This document shows, piece by piece, positions 1 through 8,458 of a DNA stretch of 64,000 nucleotides. The notes beneath the pieces are model-generated. The model was not told where the DNA came from, did no database searches, and saw nothing but the letters and a program-made list of their open reading frames with translations. Numbering within the stretch: the first letter of the stretch is position 1; each line of letters starts with the position of its first letter. A program made the position numbers and the translations under genes. This DNA is from Clostridium bornimense (GTDB lineage Bacteria; Bacillota; Clostridia; Clostridiales; Clostridiaceae), in the NCBI RefSeq assembly GCF_000577895.1, contig NZ_HG917868.1, positions 992,001 to 1,056,000 on the forward strand. The letters run 5' to 3'.

Positions 1-174
1 TATGAAAAAGAGATGAGAACTTGGATGAGCGGATTTTGGGGAGTATCTTTTAGATATATTACTAATTATTTAAATTGGTTCAGAATATATTATAAAAATG
101 ATAAAGAATATACAAATACAAGACAGTATTTATATAGAACAGTTAGAGAACTTATTAATGAAAATATAATATAA
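1..174 (+). CDS. Transposase C-terminal fragment, cut by window edge (IS1595-like)
   Basis: An open frame enters from the left edge and stops at TAA 172-174, giving 57 residues with no start in view. The segment GFWGVSFRYITNYLNWF resembles the end of IS1595/ISXO2-type transposases, where an F-x-GVS-x-KY-x-x-x-YLNWF pattern is usual. The family is recognised by eye only. The rest of the gene, and whether it is intact, lies outside the window. No terminal inverted repeat could be identified downstream. Confidence 0.45.
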   Translation, partial: YEKEMRTWMSGFWGVSFRYITNYLNWFRIYYKNDKEYTNTRQYLYRTVRELINENII

Positions 175-230
175 AATGGGAAGGGCAAGCTTTGACTTAA
201 AAAATGAATTACATAGGAATTAGCAAAAAA

Positions 231-357
231 CACTACTTATCTAGAACAGAAGAGTAATTTTTTTATTGATGGATTTTAAAAAAATTAAATAGATATAATT
301 TTCATAACAAAATTATACAAAAAACACTACTTAGTTAGAATAGGTACTAATATGAAG
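231..357 (+). repeat. Two adjacent copies of dispersed repeat family A (half-units)
   Basis: The core CACTACTTA occurs at 231 and again at 325, both times preceded by a run of A. The first copy continues as CTAGAACAG. The second continues as GTTAGAATAG and then TACTAATATGA. The same core and flanks recur near 4180, 34576-34665 and 48248-48322. These two copies stand in the same orientation about 94 bases apart in a gene-free stretch (175-590) that otherwise holds only a terminator and a promoter. Confidence 0.6.
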
Positions 358-382
358 TTTATCTATATACGGATGTAGAATA

Positions 383-424
383 AAAAGGTTATCACACAAT
401 AATGTAAGTGATAGCCTTTTTATT
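383..424 (+). terminator. Intrinsic terminator-like hairpin
   Basis: AAGGTTATCAC (385-395) pairs with GTGATAGCCTT (408-418) with one G-U pair, followed by a T-rich run. It could end transcripts coming from the truncated transposase or the repeats. It lies before the promoter of the SPFH gene. Confidence 0.7.
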
Positions 425-496
425 TATGCAATCTTTTAGTAATAATTATATCAAACGTGTAATTTTTCAATGTCGAAAAATAAATAGAAGAAATGG

Positions 497-525
497 TTGA
501 TAATTACTATGAGTTATCGTATACT
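497..525 (+). promoter_or_regulatory. Probable sigma-A promoter for the SPFH gene
   Basis: TTGATA (497-502) and TATACT (520-525) are separated by 17 bases, 66 bases before the proposed start. The match is by eye, and chance matches are common in AT-rich DNA. Confidence 0.45.
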
Positions 526-590
526 ATATAACATAATAAATAATAAATTATAAAAAGTTTATTTTAAATTTATCAAGGGAGATGTGGGAA

Positions 591-1394
591 GTGAAAGGAA
601 GAAATTCAACTATTATTGCAGCTGCAATAACTACTGTTAGCGTGTTAGGAGTAATATTACTAATAGATGGGCATAAAACTGTGCCTACTGGACACACAGG
701 TATAAAAGTAGTATTAGGAAAAGCACAAGAAGAGACGTTAGGAGAAGGGTGGCATTGGAAAATGCCTTTTGTTACAAAAATTGAAGTAATGGATAATAGA
801 ACTCAAAAAATAAAGGTAGAAGGTTCTTCAGCAAGTAAAGATTTACAAACTGTATCAACGAAAGTTGTAGTAAATTTTAGGATAGACAAGGAGCAATCTT
901 CAAAGTTATATAGGAATGTAGGAAGAACTTATGAAGAAACAATATTAGCGCCAGCAATCTCAAATAGTGTTAAGGCAGTTACAGCAAGGTATACAGCTAC
1001 AGATTTAATACAACAAAGAGATGAGGTAGCATCAGCAATGACAGAGGATCTAACAGAAAAGATGGCTACTTATGGTATCGTAATAGATGGGTTTAATATT
1101 ACAAACTTTGATTTTAGTGATGAGTTTAACAAAGCTATTGAAGCAACTCAAACAGCACAACAAAATGCATTAAAAGCTCAACAAGAATTAGAAATATCTA
1201 AGGCTGAAGCAGAAAAGAAGATTGTAGAAGCACAAGGGGATGCTGAGGCTAATAGAATAAAAGCTGAATCAATTGATGATAAAATATTACAACAAGAATT
1301 TATTAAGAAATGGAATGGAGAACTTCCAAGTGTTATGGGATCTGATGGTAATATATTAGACATAAGTTCATTAATGGGGCAAGAGAAAAAGTAG
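591..1394 (+). CDS. SPFH/Band 7 (prohibitin-like) membrane protein
   Basis: The protein has a single N-terminal membrane segment at about residues 6-26. An SPFH/Band 7 domain follows (GHTGIKVVLGKAQEETLGEGWH onward), and then an Ala/Glu/Lys-rich helix (about 180-225) of the kind that mediates oligomerisation. Such proteins scaffold membrane microdomains and often modulate membrane proteases. The exact client is not predictable. I prefer GTG 591 because AAGGGAG (575-581) sits nine bases upstream. The in-frame ATG at 582 would abut that ribosome binding site. The gene stands alone, flanked by its own promoter and a strong terminator. Confidence 0.85.
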   Translation: MKGRNSTIIAAAITTVSVLGVILLIDGHKTVPTGHTGIKVVLGKAQEETLGEGWHWKMPFVTKIEVMDNRTQKIKVEGSSASKDLQTVSTKVVVNFRIDKEQSSKLYRNVGRTYEETILAPAISNSVKAVTARYTATDLIQQRDEVASAMTEDLTEKMATYGIVIDGFNITNFDFSDEFNKAIEATQTAQQNALKAQQELEISKAEAEKKIVEAQGDAEANRIKAESIDDKILQQEFIKKWNGELPSVMGSDGNILDISSLMGQEKK

Positions 1395-1427
1395 AATTTA
1401 AAGATTAAATAATAAATATTTTTATGG

Positions 1428-1467
1428 AAATGATAATATTATGAATCATAATATTATCATTTTTTTG
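1428..1467 (+). terminator. Intrinsic terminator after SPFH gene
   Basis: ATGATAATATTATGA is followed by its near-perfect reverse complement and a run of seven Ts. Confidence 0.85.
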
Positions 1468-1494
1468 TGATTATACAAAAGAGGAGGAAAGTGA

Positions 1495-2925
1495 ATGGAT
1501 GAGAAAAGAACATTAAGATGGTATAACTTGGGCATGATAGCTTTTGTTATGGTATGGGGATTTGGAAATATAGTAAATAACTTTGCACAACAAGGATTGC
1601 AAGTAATTGTATCATGGATTTTGATTTTAGCACTGTATTTTGTTCCATATGCGTTGATGGTTGGTGAAATGGGATCAACTTTTGATTCAACTAGTGGTGG
1701 AGTAAGCAGTTGGGTTAAAGAAACGTCTGGAACTAAAATTGCATACTTAGCTGGATGGACTTATTGGGTTGTACATATTCCATATCTAGCTCAAAAACCG
1801 CAAGCAGTAGTAGTAGCGCTAGGATGGGTTTTCTTTCAAGATGGTTCTAAAGTAAGTAATATGAATCCAATGATGTTGCAGTTAATTACTCTTATAATAT
1901 TTTTAATATTTATGTGGGTTGCATCAAGAGGAATAACATCCCTTAAGACAATTGGAACATTGGCAGGAACAGCCGTTTTTGTAATGTCAATTTTATACGT
2001 AATTCTTGTTTTAACAGCACCAATTATAAGAAATATAGAACCAGCTACCACTAATATATCCTTAAAAAATTTTGTACCATCCTTCGATTTTAAGTATCTA
2101 ACAACATTATCTATGTTAGTATTTGCTGTAGGAGGAGCAGAGAAGATATCTCCATATGTTAATAATACAAAGAATCCAGAAAGAGAATTTCCTATTGGTA
2201 TGATTATGCTAGCAACATTGGTAGGAATATCAGCTATATTAGGCTCTATAGCCATGGCACTTATGTTTGATGCTAATAATATTCCAGGAGATTTAATGTT
2301 AAATGGTCAGTATAATGCTTTTAAAAAATTAGGTGAATATTATGGACTTGGAAATCTATTTTTAATTATATATGCTTGTGCAAATACTATAGCACAAATT
2401 TCAGCATTAGTTTTTTCAATAGATGCACCACTTAAAGTATTACTTTCCGATGCAGATGAAGAATATATACCTAAATCAATGATGGGAGTAAATAAATATG
2501 GTGCGCCAATAAAAGGCTATTTATTAACTTTAGTTTTAGTTAGTATATTAATAATTGTACCAGCTCTAGGTATAAAAGATATAAATGGATTATTTAACTG
2601 GTTATTGAACTTAAATTCAATAGTAATGCCAATGCGATATTTATGGGTATTTTTTGCTTTTATAGCATTAAAAAAGGTTGGAGTGAAGAAAGATAAGGAA
2701 GGATATAAATTTGTTAAAAACGATTCATTAGGATATTTTATAGGAATGTGGTGTTTTATTTTCACTGCATTTGCATGCATAATGGGGATGTTTCCTAAAG
2801 TAGAATTATTTTCTTCACAATGGGTTTTTCAATTAATTTTAAATGTAATAACACCTTTTGTGCTTATTGGGCTTGGTTTAATATTGCCTATAGTAGCTAG
2901 AAGAGAAAAAGGGAAGAATAAATAA
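1495..2925 (+). CDS. APC-superfamily amino acid permease
   Basis: The 476-residue, very hydrophobic protein has about twelve membrane segments. It begins with the NLGMIAF...WGFGNIVNNFAQQG helix typical of the amino acid-polyamine-organocation superfamily. Its unwound-helix glycines and the length fit the glutamate/GABA-antiporter and YjeM-like branch. The substrate cannot be read from sequence; an amino acid or amino acid/amine exchange is the likely role. GAGGAGG lies seven bases before the ATG. The gene is monocistronic, between terminators at 1428 and 2929. Confidence 0.85.
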   Translation: MDEKRTLRWYNLGMIAFVMVWGFGNIVNNFAQQGLQVIVSWILILALYFVPYALMVGEMGSTFDSTSGGVSSWVKETSGTKIAYLAGWTYWVVHIPYLAQKPQAVVVALGWVFFQDGSKVSNMNPMMLQLITLIIFLIFMWVASRGITSLKTIGTLAGTAVFVMSILYVILVLTAPIIRNIEPATTNISLKNFVPSFDFKYLTTLSMLVFAVGGAEKISPYVNNTKNPEREFPIGMIMLATLVGISAILGSIAMALMFDANNIPGDLMLNGQYNAFKKLGEYYGLGNLFLIIYACANTIAQISALVFSIDAPLKVLLSDADEEYIPKSMMGVNKYGAPIKGYLLTLVLVSILIIVPALGIKDINGLFNWLLNLNSIVMPMRYLWVFFAFIALKKVGVKKDKEGYKFVKNDSLGYFIGMWCFIFTAFACIMGMFPKVELFSSQWVFQLILNVITPFVLIGLGLILPIVARREKGKNK

Positions 2926-2928
2926 TCA

Positions 2929-2957
2929 TAAAAGTCGTTTAATATAACGACTTTTAT
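2929..2957 (+). terminator. Intrinsic terminator after permease
   Basis: AAAAGTCGTT and AACGACTTTT form a 10-bp stem with a short loop and a T-rich tail. Confidence 0.85.
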
Positions 2958-3019
2958 TTGATTTAATTGTTATAATAAAATATAATTATCATGAAAATGT
3001 TTAAATTGAGGTGAGGAAT

Positions 3020-3370
3020 ATGTCTAAAGGTAATAGTTCAAAGCCAAGTAAAAAAGAGTTAAGAAAAGAAGAAAAAAGAAGACTTGAAGAAAAAGAGAAT
3101 AAAGTTAAAAAGGTCATAGATATAGTTTTGGCTTTAATTTCAGTTGTAATGATTATATTCATACTTAGTATAATGCTTGTAAAAACAGAAAAAGGAAAAC
3201 TTTTAGTATGTGGTATTGGGGGAATACTTCTATCTATAATAGCTAGTGTATATGGATATAAAGAATATAGATTTTCAAAAAAAGATGAAAAATATAAACA
3301 ATATTTTGGAGGAGCAGTACTTTCTTTAGTTGTTTCAATTTTAATATTAATTACTGCTAATCTTATATAA
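3020..3370 (+). CDS. Small membrane protein, unknown function
   Basis: The 116-residue protein starts with a strongly basic and acidic segment (KPSKKELRKEEKRRLEEKE, about 8-27) predicted to be helical and cytoplasmic. Three hydrophobic stretches follow at about 34-56, 61-82 and 96-116. No family is recognised. ATG 3020 is chosen because GAGGTG (3008-3013) is six bases upstream; the in-frame GTG at 3011 lies inside that site. Its stop TAA overlaps the ATG of the next gene by one base (TAATG), so the two are probably translationally coupled. Confidence 0.75.
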   Translation: MSKGNSSKPSKKELRKEEKRRLEEKENKVKKVIDIVLALISVVMIIFILSIMLVKTEKGKLLVCGIGGILLSIIASVYGYKEYRFSKKDEKYKQYFGGAVLSLVVSILILITANLI

Positions 3371-4140
3371 TGAAAAAAGGATATGTACTTATTACTGGAG
3401 CTACTAGTGGTATCGGAGCTGCTATAAGCGAAATTTTTATACAAAAAGGATACTCAGTATTGATTACAGGAAGAAATGCAGAGAAATTAGAAGAGTTTAA
3501 AAAAAGATTTTCAAGTAATGTTGTTGAGACTATTGCTGTGGATTTAAATAAAAATGAAAATATAAATCTTTTAAGAGAATATATAAAAGAGCATAATATA
3601 TATATAGAAATTTTAATTAATAATGCTGGAGCTGGATATAATGGCTATTTCTTAGATATTCCTTTAGAAAATCATAAAGAAATAATTAATTTAAATGTAA
3701 CGGCTTTTACAGAGATATTATATTTATCATTGGATAATATGATGAAAAATGGAGGGGGAAAAGTATTAAATGTAGCCTCTTCAGGAGCTTATCAACCAGG
3801 ACCAACAATTGGTGTTTATTATGCTACTAAAGCTTATGTATTATCGCTATCTACAGCGCTGCGCGAAGAATACAAAGATACAAATATAAGTATTTCAACA
3901 TTATGTCCTGGCGCTACTAAAACAGCTTTTTCAAGGAGAGCAGGTAAAGGAGATTTAGTAAATGCTGTATCACCAGAGTTTGTTGCTAAAAAAGCTATTA
4001 AGGGATTACTTAGGGGACAAGCAATTATTAAACCTGGAAGGTTAAATAGAGTATTAATAAATATTACTAAAGTTATGCCGGCAACGTTAAATGCCAAGAT
4101 TGTAAAAAAGATACAGACAAAAGCTGCTAAGAAAATTTAA
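3370..4140 (+). CDS. Short-chain dehydrogenase/reductase (classical SDR)
   Basis: The 256-residue protein carries the classical SDR marks. These are the cofactor motif TGATSGIG near the N-terminus, NNAG at about residue 87, a catalytic serine in ASSGAY, and YYATK holding the catalytic Tyr and Lys. SDRs of this size are cytosolic NAD(P)-dependent oxidoreductases; this one resembles the DltE/YqjQ-like group acting on lipid-like or small carbonyl substrates. The substrate is not determinable. It is coupled to the preceding small membrane protein gene, and no separate ribosome binding site is evident at its start. Confidence 0.88.
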   Translation: MKKGYVLITGATSGIGAAISEIFIQKGYSVLITGRNAEKLEEFKKRFSSNVVETIAVDLNKNENINLLREYIKEHNIYIEILINNAGAGYNGYFLDIPLENHKEIINLNVTAFTEILYLSLDNMMKNGGGKVLNVASSGAYQPGPTIGVYYATKAYVLSLSTALREEYKDTNISISTLCPGATKTAFSRRAGKGDLVNAVSPEFVAKKAIKGLLRGQAIIKPGRLNRVLINITKVMPATLNAKIVKKIQTKAAKKI

Positions 4141-4179
4141 AATAATAGCATTAAGAGCATAGATAAGTAAGTTAAAAGT

Positions 4180-4213
4180 ACCACTACTTAACTGCAACAG
4201 ATGTGTATATGAC
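4180..4213 (+). repeat. Repeat family A, single half-unit
   Basis: ACCACTACTTAACTGCAACAG is followed by ATGTGTATATGAC. It matches the right arm of the full palindromic copy at 34631-34665 in sequence order and spacing. It lies between the SDR gene and a shared terminator. Confidence 0.6.
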
Positions 4214-4237
4214 AAAATCACCTATAAAGTGGAAATT

Positions 4238-4265
4238 AAAAGGCTCCTGATAACAGGGGCCTTTT
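4238..4265. terminator. Bidirectional terminator between SDR and M29 genes
   Basis: AAAAGGCTCCTG and CAGGGGCCTTTT form the stem. Flanking A and T runs let it serve both converging genes. Confidence 0.85.
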
Positions 4266-4277
4266 AAACTATAATTT

Positions 4278-5510
4278 TTATATTACAAATTCTCCATCTT
4301 TAAAGATTTCAACGATTTTACCTTCAAAAGTTTCTGCTGTAATATTTAGATCCTCTGAACCTACCATAAAATCTTCATGAACTAAAGAAACATTACCACC
4401 AGCATTTTTTAGTTCTTCGTCAGTCATATTTTCTCCATTTTTGATTGTTGTAGCATAACAACTACCGAAAGCAAAATGACAAGATGCATTTTCATCAAAA
4501 AGAGTAGAATTAAAAATAACGCCACTTTGATTGATTGGAGAACTATTTGGTACCAATGCAATTTCTCCAAGATAAGAAGAACCTTCATCAGTTTCTATTA
4601 ATCTCTTTAATAAATCATAATTATCTTCACAAGTAAAATCTACTACTTTTCCATCTTTAAAATGAAGAGTAAAGTTTTCAATTAATGAACCTCTATAGTT
4701 AAATGGTTTTGTGTTTTTTAGCCATCCATTTACACCAGTTCTATAAGGGGTTGTGAAAATCTCCTCTGTTGGTATATTAGCAATGAATTCGATCCCTTGT
4801 GCATTTTTTTCAGAACCACCTTGCCAAATTGCACCTTCAGGTAAATCTACAGATAAATCTATAGTAGGTGATTTGTAATACATTGTTTTTATTTTTAGAT
4901 TATTTAATTTTGTAGTTCTGTTAAGCAATGTGTTTGTGTGAATTTTCCAAGCCTCTACAGCATTGTCATTGTCAGCTCTTACGGCAGAAAGTACAATATC
5001 ATATAATTTATTTAATGCTTCATCTATTGGAAGGTTAGGGAATACTTTAGATGCCCAAGTTGGAGATGGAACATTTACAACACACCAGCTAGCTATGGAG
5101 TTTAAAATAAATTTGCTATGCTTTTTTAAAGCTAAATTTGATGCCTTACTTTCTATAGATAGCCTTTCACTATCAATACCTTTTAGAGCATCAGGGTTAG
5201 GTACTGTTATTGATAAATAGGCAGCATTAATTTCATCAGCACCATTTATGCAATCAACTAAGAATTTTGGATATTCCTCTAAATATTCTTTTTTAGAATA
5301 TATGTACCTAGCTCTTTTGCATTTATTAGATATCCAATTTACGTGTACATATTTTGCACCAATTTTATAAGCTTCTTCCACAACAATACTAGTAAAATCT
5401 TCACATTCTATAGTACTATTAATATATAGTGTTTGACCGTCTTGAAGATTTATTCCGTTATTTACAATAAGTTTTGCGTAATTAATCAATTTGTCATTTA
5501 ATGATAACAT
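4278..5510 (-). CDS. M29-family aminopeptidase (AmpS/PepS type)
   Basis: The 410-residue protein matches thermophilic-type M29 metallo-aminopeptidases. It has the N-terminal LNKYAxLIVxxGxNLQxGQ-like opening (here LINYAKLIVNNGINLQDGQ). It also has the conserved metal-site region with EGAIWQGGSEKNAQGIEFIANIPTEE and the HFAFGSCY and HEDFMVGS motifs near the C-terminus. These cytosolic enzymes remove N-terminal residues from short peptides using two divalent metals. GGAGGACC lies just upstream of the ATG at 5510. It converges on the SDR gene at a bidirectional terminator. Confidence 0.9.
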   Translation of the reverse strand: MLSLNDKLINYAKLIVNNGINLQDGQTLYINSTIECEDFTSIVVEEAYKIGAKYVHVNWISNKCKRARYIYSKKEYLEEYPKFLVDCINGADEINAAYLSITVPNPDALKGIDSERLSIESKASNLALKKHSKFILNSIASWCVVNVPSPTWASKVFPNLPIDEALNKLYDIVLSAVRADNDNAVEAWKIHTNTLLNRTTKLNNLKIKTMYYKSPTIDLSVDLPEGAIWQGGSEKNAQGIEFIANIPTEEIFTTPYRTGVNGWLKNTKPFNYRGSLIENFTLHFKDGKVVDFTCEDNYDLLKRLIETDEGSSYLGEIALVPNSSPINQSGVIFNSTLFDENASCHFAFGSCYATTIKNGENMTDEELKNAGGNVSLVHEDFMVGSEDLNITAETFEGKIVEIFKDGEFVI

Positions 5511-5642
5511 TAGGTCCTCCTTGTGATGTATTTTATTTACTTATTAATTATTATATCAAAATGCATCAGTATTATGAAATGTTTACAAATTAATTAAATA
5601 GTATAAAATATAAATATAGAATAAAATTTAGGTAGGATGAAG

Positions 5643-6575
5643 ATGAATCAATTACAAAATAACAAAATCCTTGCTAAGAAGTTTTATGCAGAGAGAAATA
5701 TTACAAAAGCGATGTACTTTTATTTAAAAGCATATAGCTGCGAAGGAGGAAATAAAGATAAAGAGCTTATTTTAGATATAGCATTACTATATGATGAGAT
5801 GGGACAGTTAGAAAAGGCAAAGGAAAAATTTAAAGAGATAATAACTTTAGATCCATTAGAAGAAAGAGGATATTATGGAATGGCTATTGTTTATGATAAT
5901 AGAAGACAGTTCAGTAAAGCTGTTGAATTTTATAAAAAAGCTATTGAAATAAATCCTAATTATAATAGAGCATATTTCTTTATGGCTGGTGCATATGATG
6001 CTATAGGAAAGCAAGATGAAGCCATTGAAGCTTATAAAAAAGTAATAGAGCTTAATGAGCATGATTTTTGGGCTCATTTAAATTTAGGTGCTATATATGA
6101 GGAAAGAAATGAAAATCAGTTAGCACTTAAGGAGATAGAGAAAAGTTTAGAAATAGAGCCATATGATTATTTGGCTTTATTTAATAAGGGGGTAGTATTA
6201 AAAAAACTTAATAGAATAGAAGAAGCTAAAAAGGCATATTTGCAATCAATAGATGAGAATGATGAATATTCTTATACATATTTGAATTTAGCAGTTATAT
6301 ATAAAGAAGAAGATAACTTAAAGATGGCTATAAAGACAATAAGCAAAGGAATATTAAAAAGACCAGAAGAGGGGTTTTTATATTATAATAGAGGATGTTT
6401 TTATAATAGTTTAGGGTGTGTTATAGAAGCTATTGAAGATTTGAAGAAGTGTATTGAGATATATACTCCTTTTATTAAGTATATAAGAAAGGATAAAGAA
6501 CTTCGAAACTTAATGAATAATGGAGAATTTAAAGCTTTTATAGATAGTATTGACAGCCATGAGGAGGAAGAATAG
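5643..6575 (+). CDS. Tetratricopeptide repeat (TPR) protein
   Basis: The 310-residue soluble protein is built mostly of TPR units of about 34 residues, running from about residue 40 to 277. Typical repeats are GYYGMAIVYDNRRQFSKAVEFYKKAIEINPNY and AHLNLGAIYEERNENQLALKEIEKSLEIEPYD. TPRs are protein-binding scaffolds, so no enzymatic role is expected. ATG 5643 is preferred over ATG 5637 because AGGTAGG ends at 5636. The stop overlaps the GTG start of lepB by one base, which suggests coupled translation and perhaps a partner role in protein export. Confidence 0.85.
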   Translation: MNQLQNNKILAKKFYAERNITKAMYFYLKAYSCEGGNKDKELILDIALLYDEMGQLEKAKEKFKEIITLDPLEERGYYGMAIVYDNRRQFSKAVEFYKKAIEINPNYNRAYFFMAGAYDAIGKQDEAIEAYKKVIELNEHDFWAHLNLGAIYEERNENQLALKEIEKSLEIEPYDYLALFNKGVVLKKLNRIEEAKKAYLQSIDENDEYSYTYLNLAVIYKEEDNLKMAIKTISKGILKRPEEGFLYYNRGCFYNSLGCVIEAIEDLKKCIEIYTPFIKYIRKDKELRNLMNNGEFKAFIDSIDSHEEEE

Positions 6576-7111
6576 TGAAAAAAATATTATTTGATTGGGT
6601 TTTACCAATATTAACAGCAATAATTTTAGCGATGGTTATAAAAAAATTTTTATTTGTAGTAGTAACAGTACCAACAGGTTCTATGAAAGCTACTATAATG
6701 GAAGGGGATAGGCTCCTTGTTACTAGAGTATATAATCCAGAAAATTTAAAAACAGGTGATATAGTTGTTTTTGATTTTAAAGAAGATAATGAGAAGTTTG
6801 TAAAAAGACTTATTGGAACACCAGGAGATACAGTAGAGATTTTTGAGGATGGTAGTGTTAAAGTTAATGGTAAATTATTAGATGATTCATATGTATATGA
6901 AAGAGAATATGTTACTGATGTTTATCAAAAATACGAAGTACCAGAAGATTCATATTTCTTTTTAGGTGATAATAGAAATGATTCTAAAGACTCTAGAAAG
7001 TGGAAAACTAGCCCATATATAAAAGGGGAAGATATAGAAGGTAAAGCACAATTTACATTGTATCCTTTTAATAGAATTGGGAAATTAGAATCTTATGATT
7101 TTGCAAAATAA
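6575..7111 (+). CDS. lepB: Signal peptidase I
   Basis: The enzyme cleaves signal peptides from secreted proteins at the outer face of the membrane. The 178-residue protein has one N-terminal membrane anchor (about 9-30) with no periplasmic-type insert, as in Gram-positive Sip enzymes. The catalytic dyad is visible as Ser36 in PTGSMK and Lys77 in FVKRLIG, with PGD after it and the GDNRNDSKDSR box E. It starts with GTG, with GAGGAGGAAG just upstream inside the TPR gene. A hairpin terminator follows. Confidence 0.95.
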   Translation: MKKILFDWVLPILTAIILAMVIKKFLFVVVTVPTGSMKATIMEGDRLLVTRVYNPENLKTGDIVVFDFKEDNEKFVKRLIGTPGDTVEIFEDGSVKVNGKLLDDSYVYEREYVTDVYQKYEVPEDSYFFLGDNRNDSKDSRKWKTSPYIKGEDIEGKAQFTLYPFNRIGKLESYDFAK

Positions 7112-7128
7112 AACTACATAGCTAAAGG

Positions 7129-7172
7129 CACAAAGATTTGTTATTAAAAGTAGCATTTCTTTGTGTTTTTTT
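7129..7172 (+). terminator. Intrinsic terminator after lepB
   Basis: CACAAAGA (7129-7136) pairs with TCTTTGTG (7158-7165), followed by seven Ts. The loop is long, at about 21 bases. Confidence 0.7.
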
Positions 7173-7538
7173 ATTTTATAAGAAATTTTAAAATTAAAAA
7201 GTAAGTTTAGGGGAAATAAAAAATAAAGCAGCTATAGCACTATTTTGTGTATGGTGTGTATTAGAGATATTACTTATGGGCTTTAGCGGATCATTAATAC
7301 TTTAATATCATATTTAATTTTTACAAATAATTAATATACTCCTATTATGTAGATATGTATGAGAATAAAAATATCTATCATGAGAGGGAGTATTTTTTAT
7401 GTATAAAAGATATATATATAGATGTGCATATAAGATATTATGATAAATGTAAAAAAATTAATGTTTATCATTAAATTTTAATTGAAAAACATTAAAATGC
7501 TTGTTGTTATATTATTAACATATTAAGGGAGGGGTTAT
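7173..7538. other. 366-base stretch without a confident gene
   Basis: An open frame ending at 7306 (AAIALFCVWCVLEILLMGFS) would encode a hydrophobic helix but has no start codon or ribosome binding site, so it may be a gene remnant. A 14-codon ATG frame at 7399-7443 follows GAGAGGGAG but is too short to support. The DUF2975 promoter must lie in this stretch. I see no repeat or RNA element here. Confidence 0.4.
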
Positions 7539-8126
7539 ATGAAAAATACAATTAATAAAATTAAAAAAGGAGGTAAGATTTATAGTAAGATTTTATTCTT
7601 AGTGATTATAGGGGTATCAATTTTGTTTATGGTAAACATTATTAATATAAAAAAAGTAACAGTTGCAGATAGGAAGAATATTCATATTGAAAAGATAGAT
7701 AAAAGTTTTAGTGTTATTATAAATAATAAGAATTATGGTGAATTAGAAAACTATGATGCTAGTATAAATGATAACTGTAAAGAATTACTTATTATAAATT
7801 TGGTAAGTAATGAAATTAAATTGATATTTCTTTTTTCAATTGGTATTATTATTTATAGAATTCTTGTAGGTATAGGAAAAGATACAAGACCATTCACTAA
7901 ATTAGTTAGTAAAAGAATAAAATTAATTAGTATTTTAATTCTATTAGTTGCGTTAATACCAACAATTACAAGAGGAATGTTAAGTTTCTTTTTATTTTCG
8001 AAAGGAGAAATGTTTTTCTCTAGTTATACACTTATATTAATATTTATTAGTTGTGTAGTCTGGGGGATATCTTATGCAGTAGATTATGGTTGTGATTTAC
8101 AACAAGAAATAGATGAGACACTTTGA
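7539..8126 (+). CDS. DUF2975 membrane protein (YoaS-like)
   Basis: The 195-residue protein has four hydrophobic segments at about residues 20-37, 86-105, 125-145 and 155-176, with a polar loop of about 45 residues after the first. This layout and the following tiny HTH gene are characteristic of DUF2975 proteins (B. subtilis YoaS), which are nearly always paired with YozG-like regulators. The molecular function of the family is unknown. AAGGGAGGGG lies before the ATG. Confidence 0.7.
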   Translation: MKNTINKIKKGGKIYSKILFLVIIGVSILFMVNIINIKKVTVADRKNIHIEKIDKSFSVIINNKNYGELENYDASINDNCKELLIINLVSNEIKLIFLFSIGIIIYRILVGIGKDTRPFTKLVSKRIKLISILILLVALIPTITRGMLSFFLFSKGEMFFSSYTLILIFISCVVWGISYAVDYGCDLQQEIDETL

Positions 8127-8139
8127 GGAATGGAAAGTT

Positions 8140-8355
8140 ATGAGTATTATATTAAGATTAGATAGAGTAATGGCAGATAGAAAAATATCTTTAAATGAGT
8201 TAGCTGAAAAGGTAGGAATTTCAAATGTGAATTTATCTAATTTGAAAAATGGGAAAGTGAAAGCTGTAAGATTTTCAACATTAGAAGCTATTTGTGATGT
8301 TTTAGATTGCCAGCCAGGAGAAATTTTAGAATATAAGCGAGATAAAAAAGGTTGA
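8140..8355 (+). CDS. Small Xre/Cro-type HTH regulator (YozG-like)
   Basis: The 71-residue protein is essentially a single helix-turn-helix. SLNELAEKVGISNVNLSNLKNGK forms the DNA-binding unit, and FSTLEAICDVLDCQPGEILEY is the conserved C-terminal half of this family. It is predicted to bind DNA as a dimer. ATG 8140 is chosen over 8113 because GAGGA lies upstream at 8125-8129 and relatives begin close to this methionine. It follows the DUF2975 gene by 13 bases, so they form an operon and probably a regulatory pair. Confidence 0.88.
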   Translation: MSIILRLDRVMADRKISLNELAEKVGISNVNLSNLKNGKVKAVRFSTLEAICDVLDCQPGEILEYKRDKKG

Positions 8356-8458
8356 AGTACGTCACGTATATTTAAATTTTTATTAATGATTTATTATTAT
8401 GATATGTTATAATGTAAGGTACTACAATTTTCAGTATCGTATTAAAGGAGATTAGTTA

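Noticed and set aside
7399-7443. 14-codon frame after GAGAGGGAG
   Set aside because: It is too short for any codon or family evidence, and the region is AT-rich with several chance starts.
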